Notes under the pieces: generated by a model
The model's database searches: none
What the model saw: the letters and a program-made list of their open reading frames with translations, nothing else
What the model was told of the DNA's origin: nothing
NCBI GenBank assembly: GCA_016617855.1
Contig: JAECUM010033800.1
Coordinates: 1 to 64,000 of the forward strand
DNA length: 64,000 nt
DNA from: Megalonaias nervosa
Lineage: Eukaryota; Mollusca; Bivalvia; Unionida; Unionidae
Reading direction: 5' to 3'
Program-made: the position numbers and the translations under genes
Shown: in pieces, positions 51,901-56,561 of the stretch
How the letters are laid out: each line of letters begins with the position of its first letter
Numbering within the stretch: position 1 is the stretch's first letter

Positions 51901-54023
51901 TTTTTGGTTAATGTCTTTAATAATAGCTAAGTTGTACAACAATTTTAATGGATCAAACTAAGAAAACTGTACAAATTTTCATAAAATTTTATGCATATTT
52001 TCTGTTGTTTTTATATTTAAATCAGTGGTTTAGTAAAATGGCTGTTTAAGTGACTGTTGTAAACATTCTAAATTCTGACTACTTTACACTCATTTCTCAT
52101 TATTTTCCCACCCCTTTGCTCTATTCAAGCAGGGGAAGGAAGTCAATTTGGCCCCAAAACTTTAGTCCAGCACAGACAACTGAATCAATAAAACTATCCC
52201 AATGCATGTGGGCAGGATGGGGTCCATCTACCCTGAGGAAATAAGATTTATATCTGGAATGAGGCTTGAAGGATTCCTGATGAAACTCTTACTCCTGGAA
52301 GCTTAGATTTTGTTACCTTGTTCAGAAACTTGGGAACATTTTTTTCTCACATACAACATTCATAAGTTTTGACTGACAATACTGCAGAAAATGAAAAGTC
52401 TGTGTACAAATTGCGTGTTATAAATGATGACATCAAGTAAAAGTCATCACATAAGAAGCATGCAAATTGAACTACTCCAGGCGACACCAGAAAACTAAAC
52501 TTATCTAGGAAAAGCAAAAACATGAGATAATTCTGTCTAGTGGACAAGAAAGAATTATCTGACCTTTGTGTAGTGTCATATTCTGGGTATGCAGTAATGT
52601 ATTGGAGAAAATCTAGTGTTTGTGTTCACATGACATAATTATCTAGTCTTTGTGTTTACAATACAAATCTAGTGTTTGTTGTTTACATGACATATCTAGT
52701 GTTTGTGTCAACAAATAAATATCTGAGGCATTGTCATCACTACTTGGAATAAAACAAAGTGTAGCCTATCTTAAGAGATCTTCAGTTCTTAAGAACCAAA
52801 CATAAGTGGTCTCTGCAGATGGATGGTTTTTAATACAGGTTTTTCAGTAATTCAAGTATCAAATATGGAATCAAATTTTGTGGTCTATTAATACAGGTGG
52901 TTTCTTTACAGAGATGGTCTTGAGAACAGGTTACAAAATGTATTATGAAGTGTCTTTACTCACCTCCATGGATCCAGTACCAGGCATTGTCTCAAGACAT
53001 TCCACTATATCACTCAGAACTTTACTGACTTGGCCATACATATTCTTATCTTTCGGAGTCTGAAATCACAACTATGCAATAACATATGACAATCATAAAA
53101 GCTTTACAATGCAACTTTTAGCAAGTAACTCTGGAGTTCTGGGTCTAAGTCTTAAATGGATTTAAACAGCATTACCTGGTAAAAATTCAAAACATTTCTC
53201 TGATAGCTGTATTAGACATAATTTAAATAAGTTACAGAGTAATTCTGGGGTTTTAAGTCTCTGTCAGGCATTTGCAACTTATGGCCCACCTATTTACATC
53301 ACAGTGAGTGAACTTCAAAATTGCTTATCTGGCCCATACCCTGGAGGAAGCTGTACATGCCTGATGCAAGTCTTAAATGGCTTTCAATACATTACCTTGT
53401 AAATTCAAAACCTTAGCCTATTTACTGTATTAGACATAATTGATAGATGAGTCATCAAATTTAGCTTTCATGAAGGTTTTTTGATACTGAAGCAATAACC
53501 ATGTATTAAAAGATGTGCTCATAATGTAAAAAGTATGAAAGACATGTTAATGTTATTGAAAAAGTACCAAGATATGTTAAATTTGTTGAAGTTTATGTAC
53601 ACAGAAGTTGTGAACATTTTGAAATTTGCTCAATGCTGTTCACCAAAAGACAATGACTCAATGTGAATTTTCTAAAGACGAGTCAAATTTACTTCTAAAT
53701 TAATGAAGAACATAAGTTATCTTAATGAAGAACATAAGGTATCACAATCTGTGTTTATGTTCAACATGTTAGATAATCTCAATATGGAACAGCTATTCTT
53801 ACAACCTGAATACATTCTGCCTGCTCAAGCAAAGTGTTCTTGATGAATTGTTTTTACCCTTAGACATCTGCTGAATTTCTCTCTGGCACCTGGGAAGTCC
53901 CCACTCTGTAAACAAGACATACCCCATGCCGCCCACACTCCTGTGGGGTCCAAGCCACACTTGGTTGACACTTCCATTGCCAAGGATAGTCTCTCATCCT
54001 CTATTAGTTTGTCTCTCAAACGA
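9999..54023 (-). CDS. ZFYVE26: ZFYVE26 (spastizin) orthologue, C-terminal 11 exons, 5'-partial
   Basis: Spliced minus-strand gene. Exons (high to low): 54023-53858, 53059-52964, 33242-33183, 31772-31626, 30588-30391, 23168-22906, 21317-21143, 19825-19766, 12438-12256, 10994-10944, 10175-9999. All introns are GT-AG. Nine join at phase 0; only the 22906/21317 junction splits a codon. The joined product is about 524 residues. It aligns along its length with what I remember of the C-terminus of vertebrate ZFYVE26, including DPTLESW, EVTQFLHAC, SSGM and CGKLRSAYL. Family knowledge: ZFYVE26 is a roughly 2,500-residue PI3P-binding FYVE protein that works with SPG11 and AP-5 in lysosome reformation and also in cytokinesis; human mutations cause SPG15. 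This part is a helical solenoid with no catalytic residues. The FYVE domain is upstream, outside the window. No frameshift or internal stop is seen, so the gene looks functional. Confidence 0.93.
10176..10943 (-). other. ZFYVE26 intron J-K
   Basis: 768-bp intron with a gtttgt donor and ttttacag acceptor. AT-rich; no element recognised. Confidence 0.85.
10944..10994 (-). CDS. ZFYVE26: ZFYVE26 exon J (micro-exon)
   Basis: 51 bp, 17 codons, phase 0. The acceptor is ttgacag; the donor is gtttgt. It encodes AKEAENLIKWLKKDSNK, the short helix before the terminal VxAYILCGKL block. It was found by matching splice sites and phase, being too short to stand out as an open frame. Confidence 0.92.
10995..12255 (-). 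other. ZFYVE26 intron I-J with SINE-like sequence
   Basis: At about 11590-11810 the minus strand reads as a decayed tRNA-derived SINE head: A-box-like ccatgacctaatgggctggc, then B-box-like gagttgaatacc. The rest shows nothing recognisable. Confidence 0.5.
12256..12438 (-). CDS. ZFYVE26: ZFYVE26 exon I
   Basis: 183 bp, 61 codons, phase 0. The acceptor is ccatag; the donor is gtaaaa. It encodes EYKLGAVSIFTHVAREMAKH, then YDDIRRLLDCVVSSGMGDDD and VLVLADIPSE. The RLLxCVxxSGM block is diagnostic of the ZFYVE26 C-terminus. Confidence 0.95.
12800..13819. repeat. 61-bp tandem repeat with a homogenised end
   Basis: From about 13490 to 13800 the unit (gacctaaagacaacctctaa, then ttccagatgggctttcagga) repeats at exact 61-bp steps and is almost identical. 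Copies between 12800 and 13490 are diverged. The array ends next to the MITE at 13829. Confidence 0.9.
13829..14333 (+). mobile_element. 505-bp MITE carrying a RecQ-like fragment, copy 1
   Basis: Long inverted termini start catcttcgctagccaaggtt and are flanked by a perfect 9-bp duplication, tatgagacc (13820-13828 and 14334-14342). A plus-strand frame from about 13993 reads VVAIDLKRILCKFNIESM, then YQREAITGLFE, a stop, and TGTGKVLIYQS. This resembles the start of a RecQ-type helicase with motif 0 and the Walker A motif. A 9-bp duplication fits Mutator-like elements; the superfamily is inferred. Confidence 0.8.
15520..16520. repeat. Diverged tandem repeat, period about 127-144 bp
   Basis: The marker accattttcatttaggacca recurs near 15751, 15878, 16022, 16155, 16298 and 16441, each followed by an aactgga/aactaga block and then a gatatgacca block. 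Copies are old and indel-rich. Confidence 0.75.
16885..16963. mobile_element. Terminal relic of the 7053-8679 TIR family
   Basis: Ends in attcggcttatatgcgagta and, read in reverse, matches the first 80 bases of the 7053 element, including the cttccaggcctttatt-type block. Only one end is present. Confidence 0.65.
17080..17345. repeat. Diverged ~130-144 bp repeat, first block
   Basis: Two copies marked by cagccaatcagatgca near 17137 and 17281. The same repeat resumes at 18950-19560, so the LINE and hAT relics between appear to interrupt one old array. Confidence 0.65.
17430..17665 (+). mobile_element. Non-LTR retrotransposon C-terminal fragment
   Basis: The plus strand reads ALRWNPQGKQRRGRPRNTW, a stop, then LEADSTKLGHTWSQLEGMAQ and DRSLWRSFVGGLY. 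The GRP-x-x-TW...E...W...A-x-DR-x-x-WR pattern is the usual C-terminus after LINE reverse transcriptase. It ends in taactaactaac, which may be the 3' tail. It has one in-frame stop and is truncated at its 5' end. Confidence 0.8.
18163..18530 (+). pseudogene. hAT transposase relic (C-terminal dimerisation part)
   Basis: One frame (18218-18400) contains TFPHINADSERSFSMLRKM, matching the conserved PHSNAxxERxFS motif of the hAT dimerisation region. A second frame overlaps from 18187 with an N-terminal-like MSKCSCNLGKDEPSTKHAKL. The two parts lie closer than in a full transposase, implying internal loss plus frameshift. Not functional. Confidence 0.6.
18950..19560. repeat. Diverged ~120-160 bp repeat, second block
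   Basis: The marker ccaatcagatgcaaggtcac, followed by attaatatgca, recurs near 18966, 19094, 19212, 19371 and 19497. It continues the family at 17080-17345. Copies are well diverged. Confidence 0.75.
19766..19825 (-). CDS. ZFYVE26: ZFYVE26 exon H
   Basis: 60 bp, 20 codons, phase 0. The acceptor is attgtag; the donor is gtaaat. It encodes VLLSGSDVELAFDLGSRIIK, which corresponds to the conserved VMLGG-type segment that follows LPTLF in vertebrate ZFYVE26. Confidence 0.93.
19826..21142 (-). other. ZFYVE26 intron G-H
   Basis: 1.3-kb intron. It holds the longest open frame in the window after the retroelement (20368-20859), described separately. No repeat recognised otherwise. Confidence 0.8.
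20368..20859 (-). pseudogene. Unrecognised 163-codon intronic ORF
   Basis: Contains FHFKKPWNIAYTTDAYEEES, which looks more protein-like than its surroundings, and hydrophobic stretches rich in Leu, Ile and Phe that may only reflect AT-rich DNA. There is no splice or promoter context. A fragment of a transposon protein is the likeliest explanation, but I cannot name a family. Confidence 0.2.
21143..21317 (-). CDS. ZFYVE26: ZFYVE26 exon G
   Basis: 175 bp. The first base completes the lysine codon split by the previous intron; the exon ends at phase 0. The acceptor is ttttcag; the donor is gtaagg. It encodes YIRTIALQIEVTQFLHACLT, and later AKLPTLFSSSPARMEIVIM. LQ-x-EVT-x-FLH and LPTLF match the family. 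Confidence 0.95.
21488..21650 (+). mobile_element. tRNA-derived SINE-like copy
   Basis: The A-box-like gttggccaagtggtgtaagg and a later tgtatagcctatcatgtgct, then gaaagaaaatggtgctaaat, follow the same order as the SINE family at 49176-49436. Decayed. Confidence 0.6.
21735..22228 (+). mobile_element. 494-bp MITE carrying a RecQ-like fragment, copy 2
   Basis: Same family as 13829-14333, with inverted ends catcttcccaagccaaag and ggctagtgaagatg. From an ATG at 21911 it opens MVEVTDFKECFQSL; in another frame it reads NREAITGVFEGKYVLVQ, a stop, then IGSGKLLIYQS, again with the Walker A lysine. Stops fall at different sites from copy 1. The flanks (agttttgat and agtttctaa) may be a decayed 9-bp duplication. 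Confidence 0.8.
22906..23168 (-). CDS. ZFYVE26: ZFYVE26 exon F
   Basis: 263 bp, starting at phase 0 and ending after two bases of a codon. The acceptor is cactag; the donor is gtaagg. It encodes DFIRAGMTCCTYFYTHGAQS, then helical sequence with QQHMQAYLD, then a polar linker ending SPEEVRK. It matches the RAAMTC region of vertebrate ZFYVE26; the linker is variable. Confidence 0.95.
23431..23580. mobile_element. Foldback (hairpin) element, ~150 bp
   Basis: Two arms of about 65 bp are inverted copies. The left arm includes gctgtatcaatgacatacga and ttttcattaaaag; the right includes cttttaatgaaaaa and tatcattgatacagc. A roughly 20-bp loop separates them. Differences between the arms are few. Confidence 0.85.
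23609..25877. mobile_element. Pogo/Tigger-like TIR element, 2.3 kb
   Basis: The left end cagtaaaaactgtcttgagc and the right end, read inward as cactgaaacctgttatgaga, are flanked by TA on each side, as in Tc1/mariner-pogo elements. Inner subterminal blocks repeat ctatgagcgacaacctg-like units. No DDE transposase is seen; an unrelated Q-rich ORF lies inside. Confidence 0.65.
24122..24499 (+). CDS. Unrecognised Q-rich ORF followed by A-rich tracts
   Basis: 125 codons. Glutamine runs encoded by CAA repeats alternate with polar sequence, and the end is basic and helical (RREKRKAKRRNKKEEQFLL). A-rich tracts follow at 24500-24540 and 24705-24720, the second after a block agggcagaagggcctcccta. This arrangement suggests a retroposed insertion within the pogo-like element. 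The Q tracts keep the frame open without selection, so coding status is doubtful. Confidence 0.3.
   Translation: MNLADGKRPMMEQQQQQQNQQSDSRTQEIITKQMEKQQQQQTLNPQEDEQNQIPQQQQQQYETRSAGANQTPKTALSLGIRRTKTETQKSDLLETVAEIRREKRKAKRRNKKEEQFLLEQDECIE
26325..26562. repeat. CT arrays and an opposite GA array
   Basis: (CT)n at 26325-26352 and 26384-26401, and (GA)n at 26534-26561. They could pair as a loose stem, though both are simple repeats. Confidence 0.85.
27184..27224. repeat. (TA)n microsatellite
   Basis: About 40 bp of uninterrupted TA. It generates spurious Tyr-Ile open frames on both strands. Confidence 0.95.
27850..28620 (+). mobile_element. Non-LTR retrotransposon 3' end (RT C-terminus, Zn finger)
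   Basis: The plus strand reads KYLGSVISSNGLLDKEISSK, then a helical block, LLYRSETWTGYCRHIKQLEI, and in later frames FEIIDKPMTATIKAMLLKDQ. It ends with CPICHQLCKSRRGLQSHLH, a zinc-finger-like tail typical of some LINE clades. Stops and frameshifts separate the blocks, and the catalytic part of RT is missing. It is a 5'-truncated dead copy. Confidence 0.85.
29879..30075. mobile_element. Palindromic ~200-bp MITE, copy 2
   Basis: The left end cacttataactggactccaa is mirrored at the right by gcagtttgacttgacttacg. It shares cataatgtgccagcagatc-like interior sequence with copies 1 and 3. Confidence 0.7.
30391..30588 (-). CDS. ZFYVE26: ZFYVE26 exon E
   Basis: 198 bp, 66 codons, phase 0. The acceptor is tctcag; the donor is gtgagc. 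It begins KCSIEAFVEGLLKPSL and contains LLLDPTLESWNNYLTAACHY followed by HHVLYDFQLFMK. The DPTLESW and LYxxQxFMK blocks are near-invariant in vertebrate ZFYVE26 as I remember it. Confidence 0.96.
30745..31410. repeat. Diverged ~35-38 bp tandem repeat
   Basis: The unit resembles tgttatgatttacaactgta followed by aatagaaatg. Roughly 17 copies, best preserved at 30770-31010 and increasingly diverged above that. Confidence 0.85.
31464..31625 (-). repeat. 54-bp in-frame repeat carrying duplicated 5' splice sites
   Basis: Immediately 3' of exon D, three donor-like sites occur at exact 54-bp spacing: GT at 31625 (gtaagtag), 31571 (gtaagtag) and 31517 (gtgagttg). Each is preceded by the same exon-like end, giving YILDH, DILDQ and YILDH. 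54 is a multiple of three and no stop intervenes, so use of the second or third donor would insert 18 or 36 residues of the type VSSRLILSPLGQKDILDQ. The first donor is assumed to be used, because it gives family-like spacing to exon E. Confidence 0.85.
31626..31772 (-). CDS. ZFYVE26: ZFYVE26 exon D (ends at a triplicated donor)
   Basis: 147 bp, 49 codons, phase 0. The acceptor tttttag lies before 31772; the donor gtaagtag follows 31626. It encodes PLVEEDSMESLQFQECVYYL, then RTYGTYLAMVDFYRKHSYW, ending MKAVQYILDH. The QEC-YYL and LA-x-V-x-FY pattern matches the family. Reading stays open past the donor for more than 100 codons, because the exon end and donor are repeated twice more at 54-bp steps. 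Confidence 0.93.
31797..31842. repeat. (AAT)n microsatellite
   Basis: About 15 uninterrupted AAT units just 5' of exon D's acceptor on the minus strand. Confidence 0.95.
32090..32300 (-). pseudogene. hAT-type transposase fragment
   Basis: The minus strand reads KFVNKTAMADESTDISNNKC followed by LVIYVQIISDD. The ADESTDIS block with a following strand is a hallmark of hAT-like transposases, around the first catalytic Asp. The frame then runs through SDASGKGIALLALVTLYN before decaying. No termini were found. It may be unrelated to the plus-strand hAT relic at 18163. Confidence 0.65.
32703..32903. mobile_element. Palindromic ~200-bp MITE, copy 3
   Basis: The left end gactgcttataagtctggtc is mirrored by gaccgactcataagtgagta. 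The interior is itself palindromic: cacataatattctatcagat against aatctgctggcatattatg. Confidence 0.75.
33183..33242 (-). CDS. ZFYVE26: ZFYVE26 exon C (short, after a 19.7-kb intron)
   Basis: 60 bp, phase 0 on both sides. The acceptor attgcag lies before 33242; the donor gtacgt follows 33183. It encodes the 20 residues IQMILANPGSIKNLIMTPIS. This is the least conserved segment of the gene. I accept it because its splice sites are good and both neighbours are phase 0. Another short phase-0 exon in the large upstream intron cannot be excluded. Confidence 0.75.
35150..35412. repeat. 32-bp tandem repeat, ~8 copies
   Basis: The unit is tatgtttattgcatgaaatc followed by actgaatgtcaa. Copies are highly similar, with ttgcatg/tagcatg variants. 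Confidence 0.95.
35506..36073. mobile_element. hAT-like MITE, 568 bp
   Basis: It begins cagagatgcccat and ends atgggcatctctg, a 13-bp perfect inverted repeat, with further inner matches (aaatttgggacataag and caatttgggacatt). gaaatg occurs directly on both sides. CAGAG-type ends suggest hAT, but hAT normally makes 8-bp duplications, so the family is tentative. Confidence 0.7.
36838..36930. repeat. (TG)n microsatellite, ~90 bp
   Basis: Uninterrupted dinucleotide run. Confidence 0.97.
37730..37830. mobile_element. Pogo-like terminal relic
   Basis: caacctgtcttgagtgacca followed by ggtggtctctcaagt resembles the ends of the pogo-like element at 23609-25877. No partner end was found nearby. Confidence 0.4.
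38216..39111 (-). repeat. 3' LTR
   Basis: About 896 bp. On the plus strand it runs from tgttaggagtctaggctc to atatataaca. It differs from its partner by point changes and by the AT-rich end (tatatataaca against tttaaataaatataaataaca). Confidence 0.9.
39112..39122 (-). other. Polypurine tract candidate
   Basis: Immediately before the 3' LTR the minus strand reads catgggggaag, a purine-rich run in the expected position for plus-strand priming. Confidence 0.65.
39255..39479 (-). pseudogene. RNase H C-terminal segment
   Basis: Ends in LDIRHIKGKDNVLADALSRV, the usual terminal RNase H motif of Gypsy-type polymerases, and starts with the LALILALQHFEVYI-type helix. It closes the pol region 140 bp before the 3' LTR, so no integrase follows it. 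Confidence 0.85.
40104..40697 (-). pseudogene. Reverse transcriptase, N-terminal half
   Basis: 197 open codons. RT blocks in order: IEPIKSDWSSPCILVLKPD, DYRKVNS, then motif A with catalytic Asp159 (KFDLLKGFWQIPL) and TPDGLYQNKVMPFGMKG, ended by a stop. The YXDD box expected near 40030-40060 is disrupted by a frameshift. Palm and thumb traces continue in other frames to about 39500. Confidence 0.9.
41051..41617 (-). pseudogene. Integrase, N-terminal and partial catalytic domain
   Basis: 188 open codons. The HHCC zinc domain spans H61, H68, C98 and C101 (spacing HX6H, CX2C), and the catalytic core begins with the first Asp at 132 (MVDCVGPLPKTKSG). A stop follows FGLPKSV. Downstream, the second Asp region is still traceable just past the stop, but I find no third (Glu) motif before the RT-side linker starts, so the core appears truncated. 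It lies upstream of RT in element orientation. Confidence 0.85.
41660..42718 (-). pseudogene. gag C-terminus plus aspartic protease
   Basis: 352 open codons. A zinc knuckle, CTYCKKKRHVISDC, at residues 90-103 fits CX2CX4HX4C. A retropepsin-like active site, DTGA, lies at 178-181 (ILRDTGASQSLLL), followed by HLLLGNDLAGD about 70 residues later. The segment after the protease leads into the integrase frame across one stop near 41657. The ATG at 42718 is simply the first one in the open stretch; the original frame would have begun further upstream. Confidence 0.85.
42719..43440 (-). pseudogene. gag N-terminal region, broken
   Basis: The minus strand contains a strongly coiled-coil run (KLELEIRQVQFQMEM and following) near 43250-43330, then stops and frame changes. 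Coiled-coil sequence at this place is common in Gypsy-type gag proteins. No long open frame remains. Confidence 0.6.
43543..43557 (-). other. Primer-binding site candidate
   Basis: Six bases inside the 5' LTR the minus strand reads TGGGTGCTCGTCC followed by TTGGGAT. This resembles the complement of the 3' end of a eukaryotic tRNA-Pro, apart from one mismatch and a two-base insertion. The tRNA identity is from memory. Confidence 0.5.
43564..44471 (-). repeat. 5' LTR
   Basis: About 908 bp. On the plus strand it runs from tgttatgagtctaagctc to ataaataaca. It is clearly alignable over its length with the other LTR, with scattered substitutions and small indels, so the insertion is not recent. 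Confidence 0.9.
45195..45330 (-). mobile_element. tRNA-derived SINE head
   Basis: The minus strand reads gtgactcagtggttagcatg (A-box-like) and gggttgcaagtttgaactg (B-box-like) at tRNA-like spacing. Confidence 0.6.
45386..47050. mobile_element. Pogo-like TIR element A, 1.66 kb
   Basis: Ends cagtcaaacctgtc and gacaggtttgactg are perfect inverted repeats flanked by TA. The right subterminal 150 bp matches, in reverse, the left end of element B. The interior is mostly ATT-type repeat. No transposase. Confidence 0.8.
45515..46370. repeat. Compound ATT/AGT trinucleotide-rich array
   Basis: About 850 bp of attattattagtagtggtag and tatcattattattactttaa blocks repeating at variable 30-50 bp steps. 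Expanded within the pogo-like element. Confidence 0.95.
47053..47653. mobile_element. Pogo-like TIR element B, 0.6 kb
   Basis: Starts cagtcaaatctgtc and ends gacacgtttgactg, flanked by TA. Its left TA (47051-47052) is also the right TA of element A, so the two elements abut directly. Confidence 0.8.
47850..48020. mobile_element. Palindromic ~200-bp MITE, copy 4 (decayed)
   Basis: The interior gcaagatcaaatttggatct and the right end resemble copies 1-3; the left end is poorly preserved. Confidence 0.4.
49176..49436 (-). mobile_element. tRNA-derived SINE with 12-bp target duplication
   Basis: The minus strand begins ggccccgagtggcctagtgg, with a B-box-like gagttcgagtctcaggctcg, and ends aaaatggcgttaaacccaac plus an (AAC)n tail. 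A perfect direct repeat, agaagaaatatg, lies at 49164-49175 and 49437-49448. A complete, fairly recent insertion. Confidence 0.9.
50240..50395. repeat. 37-bp tandem repeat, ~4 copies
   Basis: The unit is ctcatgtcatttggaaacat plus cctaacattatgcaatt. Confidence 0.85.
50865..51187. repeat. Two adjacent tandem repeats (~42 bp and ~62 bp)
   Basis: Three copies of a unit with tatgacaaagtatgcctgc, then three of a unit with gtacaaatataaaattctga and taacagctatgctatctttt. Confidence 0.85.
51625..51855. repeat. ~46-bp tandem repeat, 5 copies
   Basis: The unit contains aaatcattattctgtggggt and tttaagggctgactgcattt. Confidence 0.85.
52964..53059 (-). CDS. ZFYVE26: ZFYVE26 exon B
   Basis: 96 bp, phase 0 on both sides. 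The acceptor is ttcag before 53059; the donor gtgagt follows 52964. It encodes 32 residues beginning TPKDKNMYGQVSKVLSDIVE and ending TGSME. The VLSDIVECLE stretch corresponds to a conserved helix after the FSRCL motif of the previous exon. Confidence 0.9.
53060..53857 (-). other. ZFYVE26 intron A-B
   Basis: 798-bp intron. AT-rich; no repeat or coding sequence recognised. Confidence 0.85.
53858..54023 (-). CDS. ZFYVE26: ZFYVE26 exon A (first in window)
   Basis: The acceptor is a pyrimidine tract ending in ttcag before 54023; the donor gtaaaa follows 53858. The exon opens with one base that completes a codon from an unseen upstream exon. It encodes RLRDKLIEDERLSLAMEV, then a helical hairpin with GVWAAWGMSCLQSGD and AREKFSRCLR. 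The W-A-W-G and A-R-E-K-F-S-R-C pattern is a strong signature of ZFYVE26 and resembles a TPR-like pair of helices. Confidence 0.95.
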
Positions 54024-54812
54024 CTGAAGAGAAAGAGAAGAACATAAAGGTCCTAAAAAACTCAGAGATTAAGTTGGCACTGAAAGTCAAGTCACTCAAA
54101 AAATATGCAGTTACATTCTGCATTCAATTTTTGATTTAACAAATGACCAACTTAAAAAATAATCTATATTAAATGCATGTTTTGACAGTTCTTATGTCTG
54201 CACATATGAAAGAGGACAGAAAATGACACAGTGATGTTTTGTAAATTTGATTTGCATTGTTTGTTAGGTTTTTTTAATTATATGCTATCGGTTATGTAAA
54301 ATTGTATTTTATATCTGACCTTGTCCAAAATCAAGTTCATTGTCTACCTGACCAGAATCATTGATTTTTTTTGTTCTGTAACAACTAAGACATAATTTAT
54401 ATTTCTCTGTGAGTGTAGGAAAATATTATGATCATTATCTTAGTCTGAGTCAAGGACATTATGTTTATCCTGTTCTTTGGTATAATTTTAGTAACAGACC
54501 TTCTAATTGTAACTTGGATTGTTCTAGAAATGAAATTTTGCCCCTCATCTGGGTACTTCTTTTGTGTTTTAGTTTTTTATATAATCTTGTTTACATGAAA
54601 AATTATTTAAGCCTGCGATAACATCTGGGCAGAAATCATTTGTATTGTTGTATTCAGATGTTGATTGGGTGAAATTATTTATTATCCTCTGGAATTATAA
54701 AGTGCTCTATAACAATACTTTTGGACAGAGACATTAACTTAGAATTATAGTGAATTTAGACAAGGACTTCTTGCATTGTATTATTGTGATTCATTAAAAG
54801 ACTGTCGGCACT
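54024..54812 (-). other. Intronic sequence upstream of exon A
   Basis: No gene or element recognised. I searched the minus strand for a further ZFYVE26 exon with a matching donor phase and found no convincing candidate up to 64000, though a very short exon could be missed. Confidence 0.6.
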
Positions 54813-54825
54813 ACATTATAATTAG

Positions 54826-55150
54826 ACCGCTCTGGTAGCCTAGTGGTTAGAGCGTCCGCCTCGGATGCGGGAGGTCGCGGGTTCGAACCCCGGCCGAGTC
54901 ATACCAAAGACTTTAAAAAATGGTACTAACAGCTGCCTCGCTTGATGTTCAGCATTAAGAGGTTAGTGTTAGGACTGGTCGGCCTGGTGTCAGGATAATG
55001 TGACTGGGTGGGGCATCATGCTACATGTCTGCGGCATGATGCCCCAGTGCTAGACATCACTATGAACTGTCACACTGCAGACATCATAGCGATATGACTG
55101 AAAAATTGTTAAAGCTACGTTAAAAATCTAAATCACACACACACACACAC
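54826..55150 (+). mobile_element. tRNA-derived SINE with perfect 13-bp target duplication
   Basis: The head reads tggtagcctagtggttagag (A box) and cgggttcgaaccccggccga (B box), with an anticodon-like loop CTCGGAT. The body contains a hairpin, ggggcatcatgc against gcatgatgcccc, and ends cgttaaaaatctaaat plus (CA)n. acattataattag flanks it at 54813-54825 and 55151-55163. The acceptor arms do not pair, so this is not a tRNA gene. Intact boxes and a perfect duplication imply recent insertion. Confidence 0.93.
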
Positions 55151-55163
55151 ACATTATAATTAG

Positions 55164-55675
55164 GGCCATTGGTACATTATTAGTACAATAGAAACTGCGG
55201 GCCACTAAGAGCACATCAACACCTTCAGCATTGGAAATTATCTGAAATACCACTAACGTTTATACAGAACTTTATTCATTAGGACTTGTGTTAGAAATTC
55301 TAGGATTATTTTGGATTTAATTTGCAACCCCATAATTTATTATTAAATTTTCACTTTGTATTTTAAGGAAATAAATTATTTGTTGAATTTTACAAAACTT
55401 GTTTGTCTTTGATATTTTCTATCACTTATTTTAAGACTATAGAGTCATAATAGTAACAAAAGAGTAGACTAAGCATTATGCATCAACCCAACTGCCACAC
55501 AAATACCTTCACCCAGAAAACCCAGAAGAAAAATGTAATAATTAACTGTATGAATACCGGTGTCCATTTTTTTGAAAAACACAGTCAACACTCAGTTTGA
55601 TTGGGCAAAGCCTCATTTATGTTCTGAGGTTTCTTTCAAAATTCTTAAGGCATGAGTCTACCTTAACTACTCAGA
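55164..55675. other. Gene-free stretch before the satellite
   Basis: AT-rich; no element recognised. Confidence 0.6.
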
Positions 55676-55916
55676 TGTGTATTAAAAAGTAAACCTTCCT
55701 TGTTGCAATGTGTACAGAGTCTGAATTATGTAAACCTTCCATGTTGTGTTTTGTATTCAGAGAAATATGTAAACTGTTCTTGTTGTATTTTGTATCCAAT
55801 GTTATAGTTATTTAAACTTTCCTCATGTTTTGTATAGTGTTAGAATTATATAAACTTTCCTTGTTGTGCTGAATGTACAGAGAATTATGTAAAAATTCCA
55901 TGTTGTGCTGTATATA
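55676..55916. repeat. Satellite array, left part
   Basis: About six copies of a unit with gaattatgtaaaccttccat and gttgtgttttgtat. Same unit as the array at 61797-63790; the two are split by the 5.9-kb TIR-bounded insert. Confidence 0.85.
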
Positions 55917-56561
55917 AGAGATGTTCTAGGAAAACATATATCCCCCCAGGGATGGCACTTCAAAAAAACTTCTGTAGGCGGTTGTATTTCAAACTATTTT
56001 GATTCTGACAGTGGAAGGCTGATTAGGAAAATCACCTCTGTTGTGGGTTGTGTTAACAAAATGAGAAATCGCTGGTGGGGTTGTCAGAAAAAAAAAAAGA
56101 ATATTTATTTAAAATCGCATCTAACCCCCTCCTAGCAGTTTAACTTGAATAAAACATTGGGTCAGAAAATGATGCCAGTACACGTGAGTGCACCTAATTT
56201 GTACGAATTCGTGTACTTTTAAAACAGTGATACGCGTTCTGCAAATTATGTCAACGTCGCGGATATAAAACATGCTTTGCGCAGTATTCAACTTTTATTC
56301 AACTTTTAACTTTAAAAGTGCATTTCGGGATGTAATTCGCGCTGCCAGTAGCAATATCGCATCATTTGATGCGACATCCAGTTTCAAGAAGGCAAACGTT
56401 AAAATAGCTGGATACTTCGGTTCGACATGAATGGCTGTTAAACTAAATTTGATTGGTTCATTGGGCCCTGGAACAAGCATTTTATGGTAGTTTTAACCTT
56501 ACTTTCATCATGGAAGTTATACAAATGCTTGTTTCAAATAAGGGCCACAAAGGAAACCAAA

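Larger units (their letters stand above)
33243..52963 (-). other. ZFYVE26 intron B-C, 19.7 kb
   Basis: The largest intron. It holds a hAT-like MITE, a TG microsatellite, the LTR element, two adjacent pogo-like elements, SINEs and several minisatellites. Stretches 33243-35140, 36080-36830, 36935-37730, 44475-45190, 48030-49160 and 51860-52960 contain no recognised gene or element. Confidence 0.8.

Noticed and set aside
54826..54902. A functional tRNA-Pro(CGG) gene
   Set aside because: Anticodon and T arms look good, but the 5' and 3' acceptor halves do not pair, and the sequence continues into a SINE body with a tail and target duplication.
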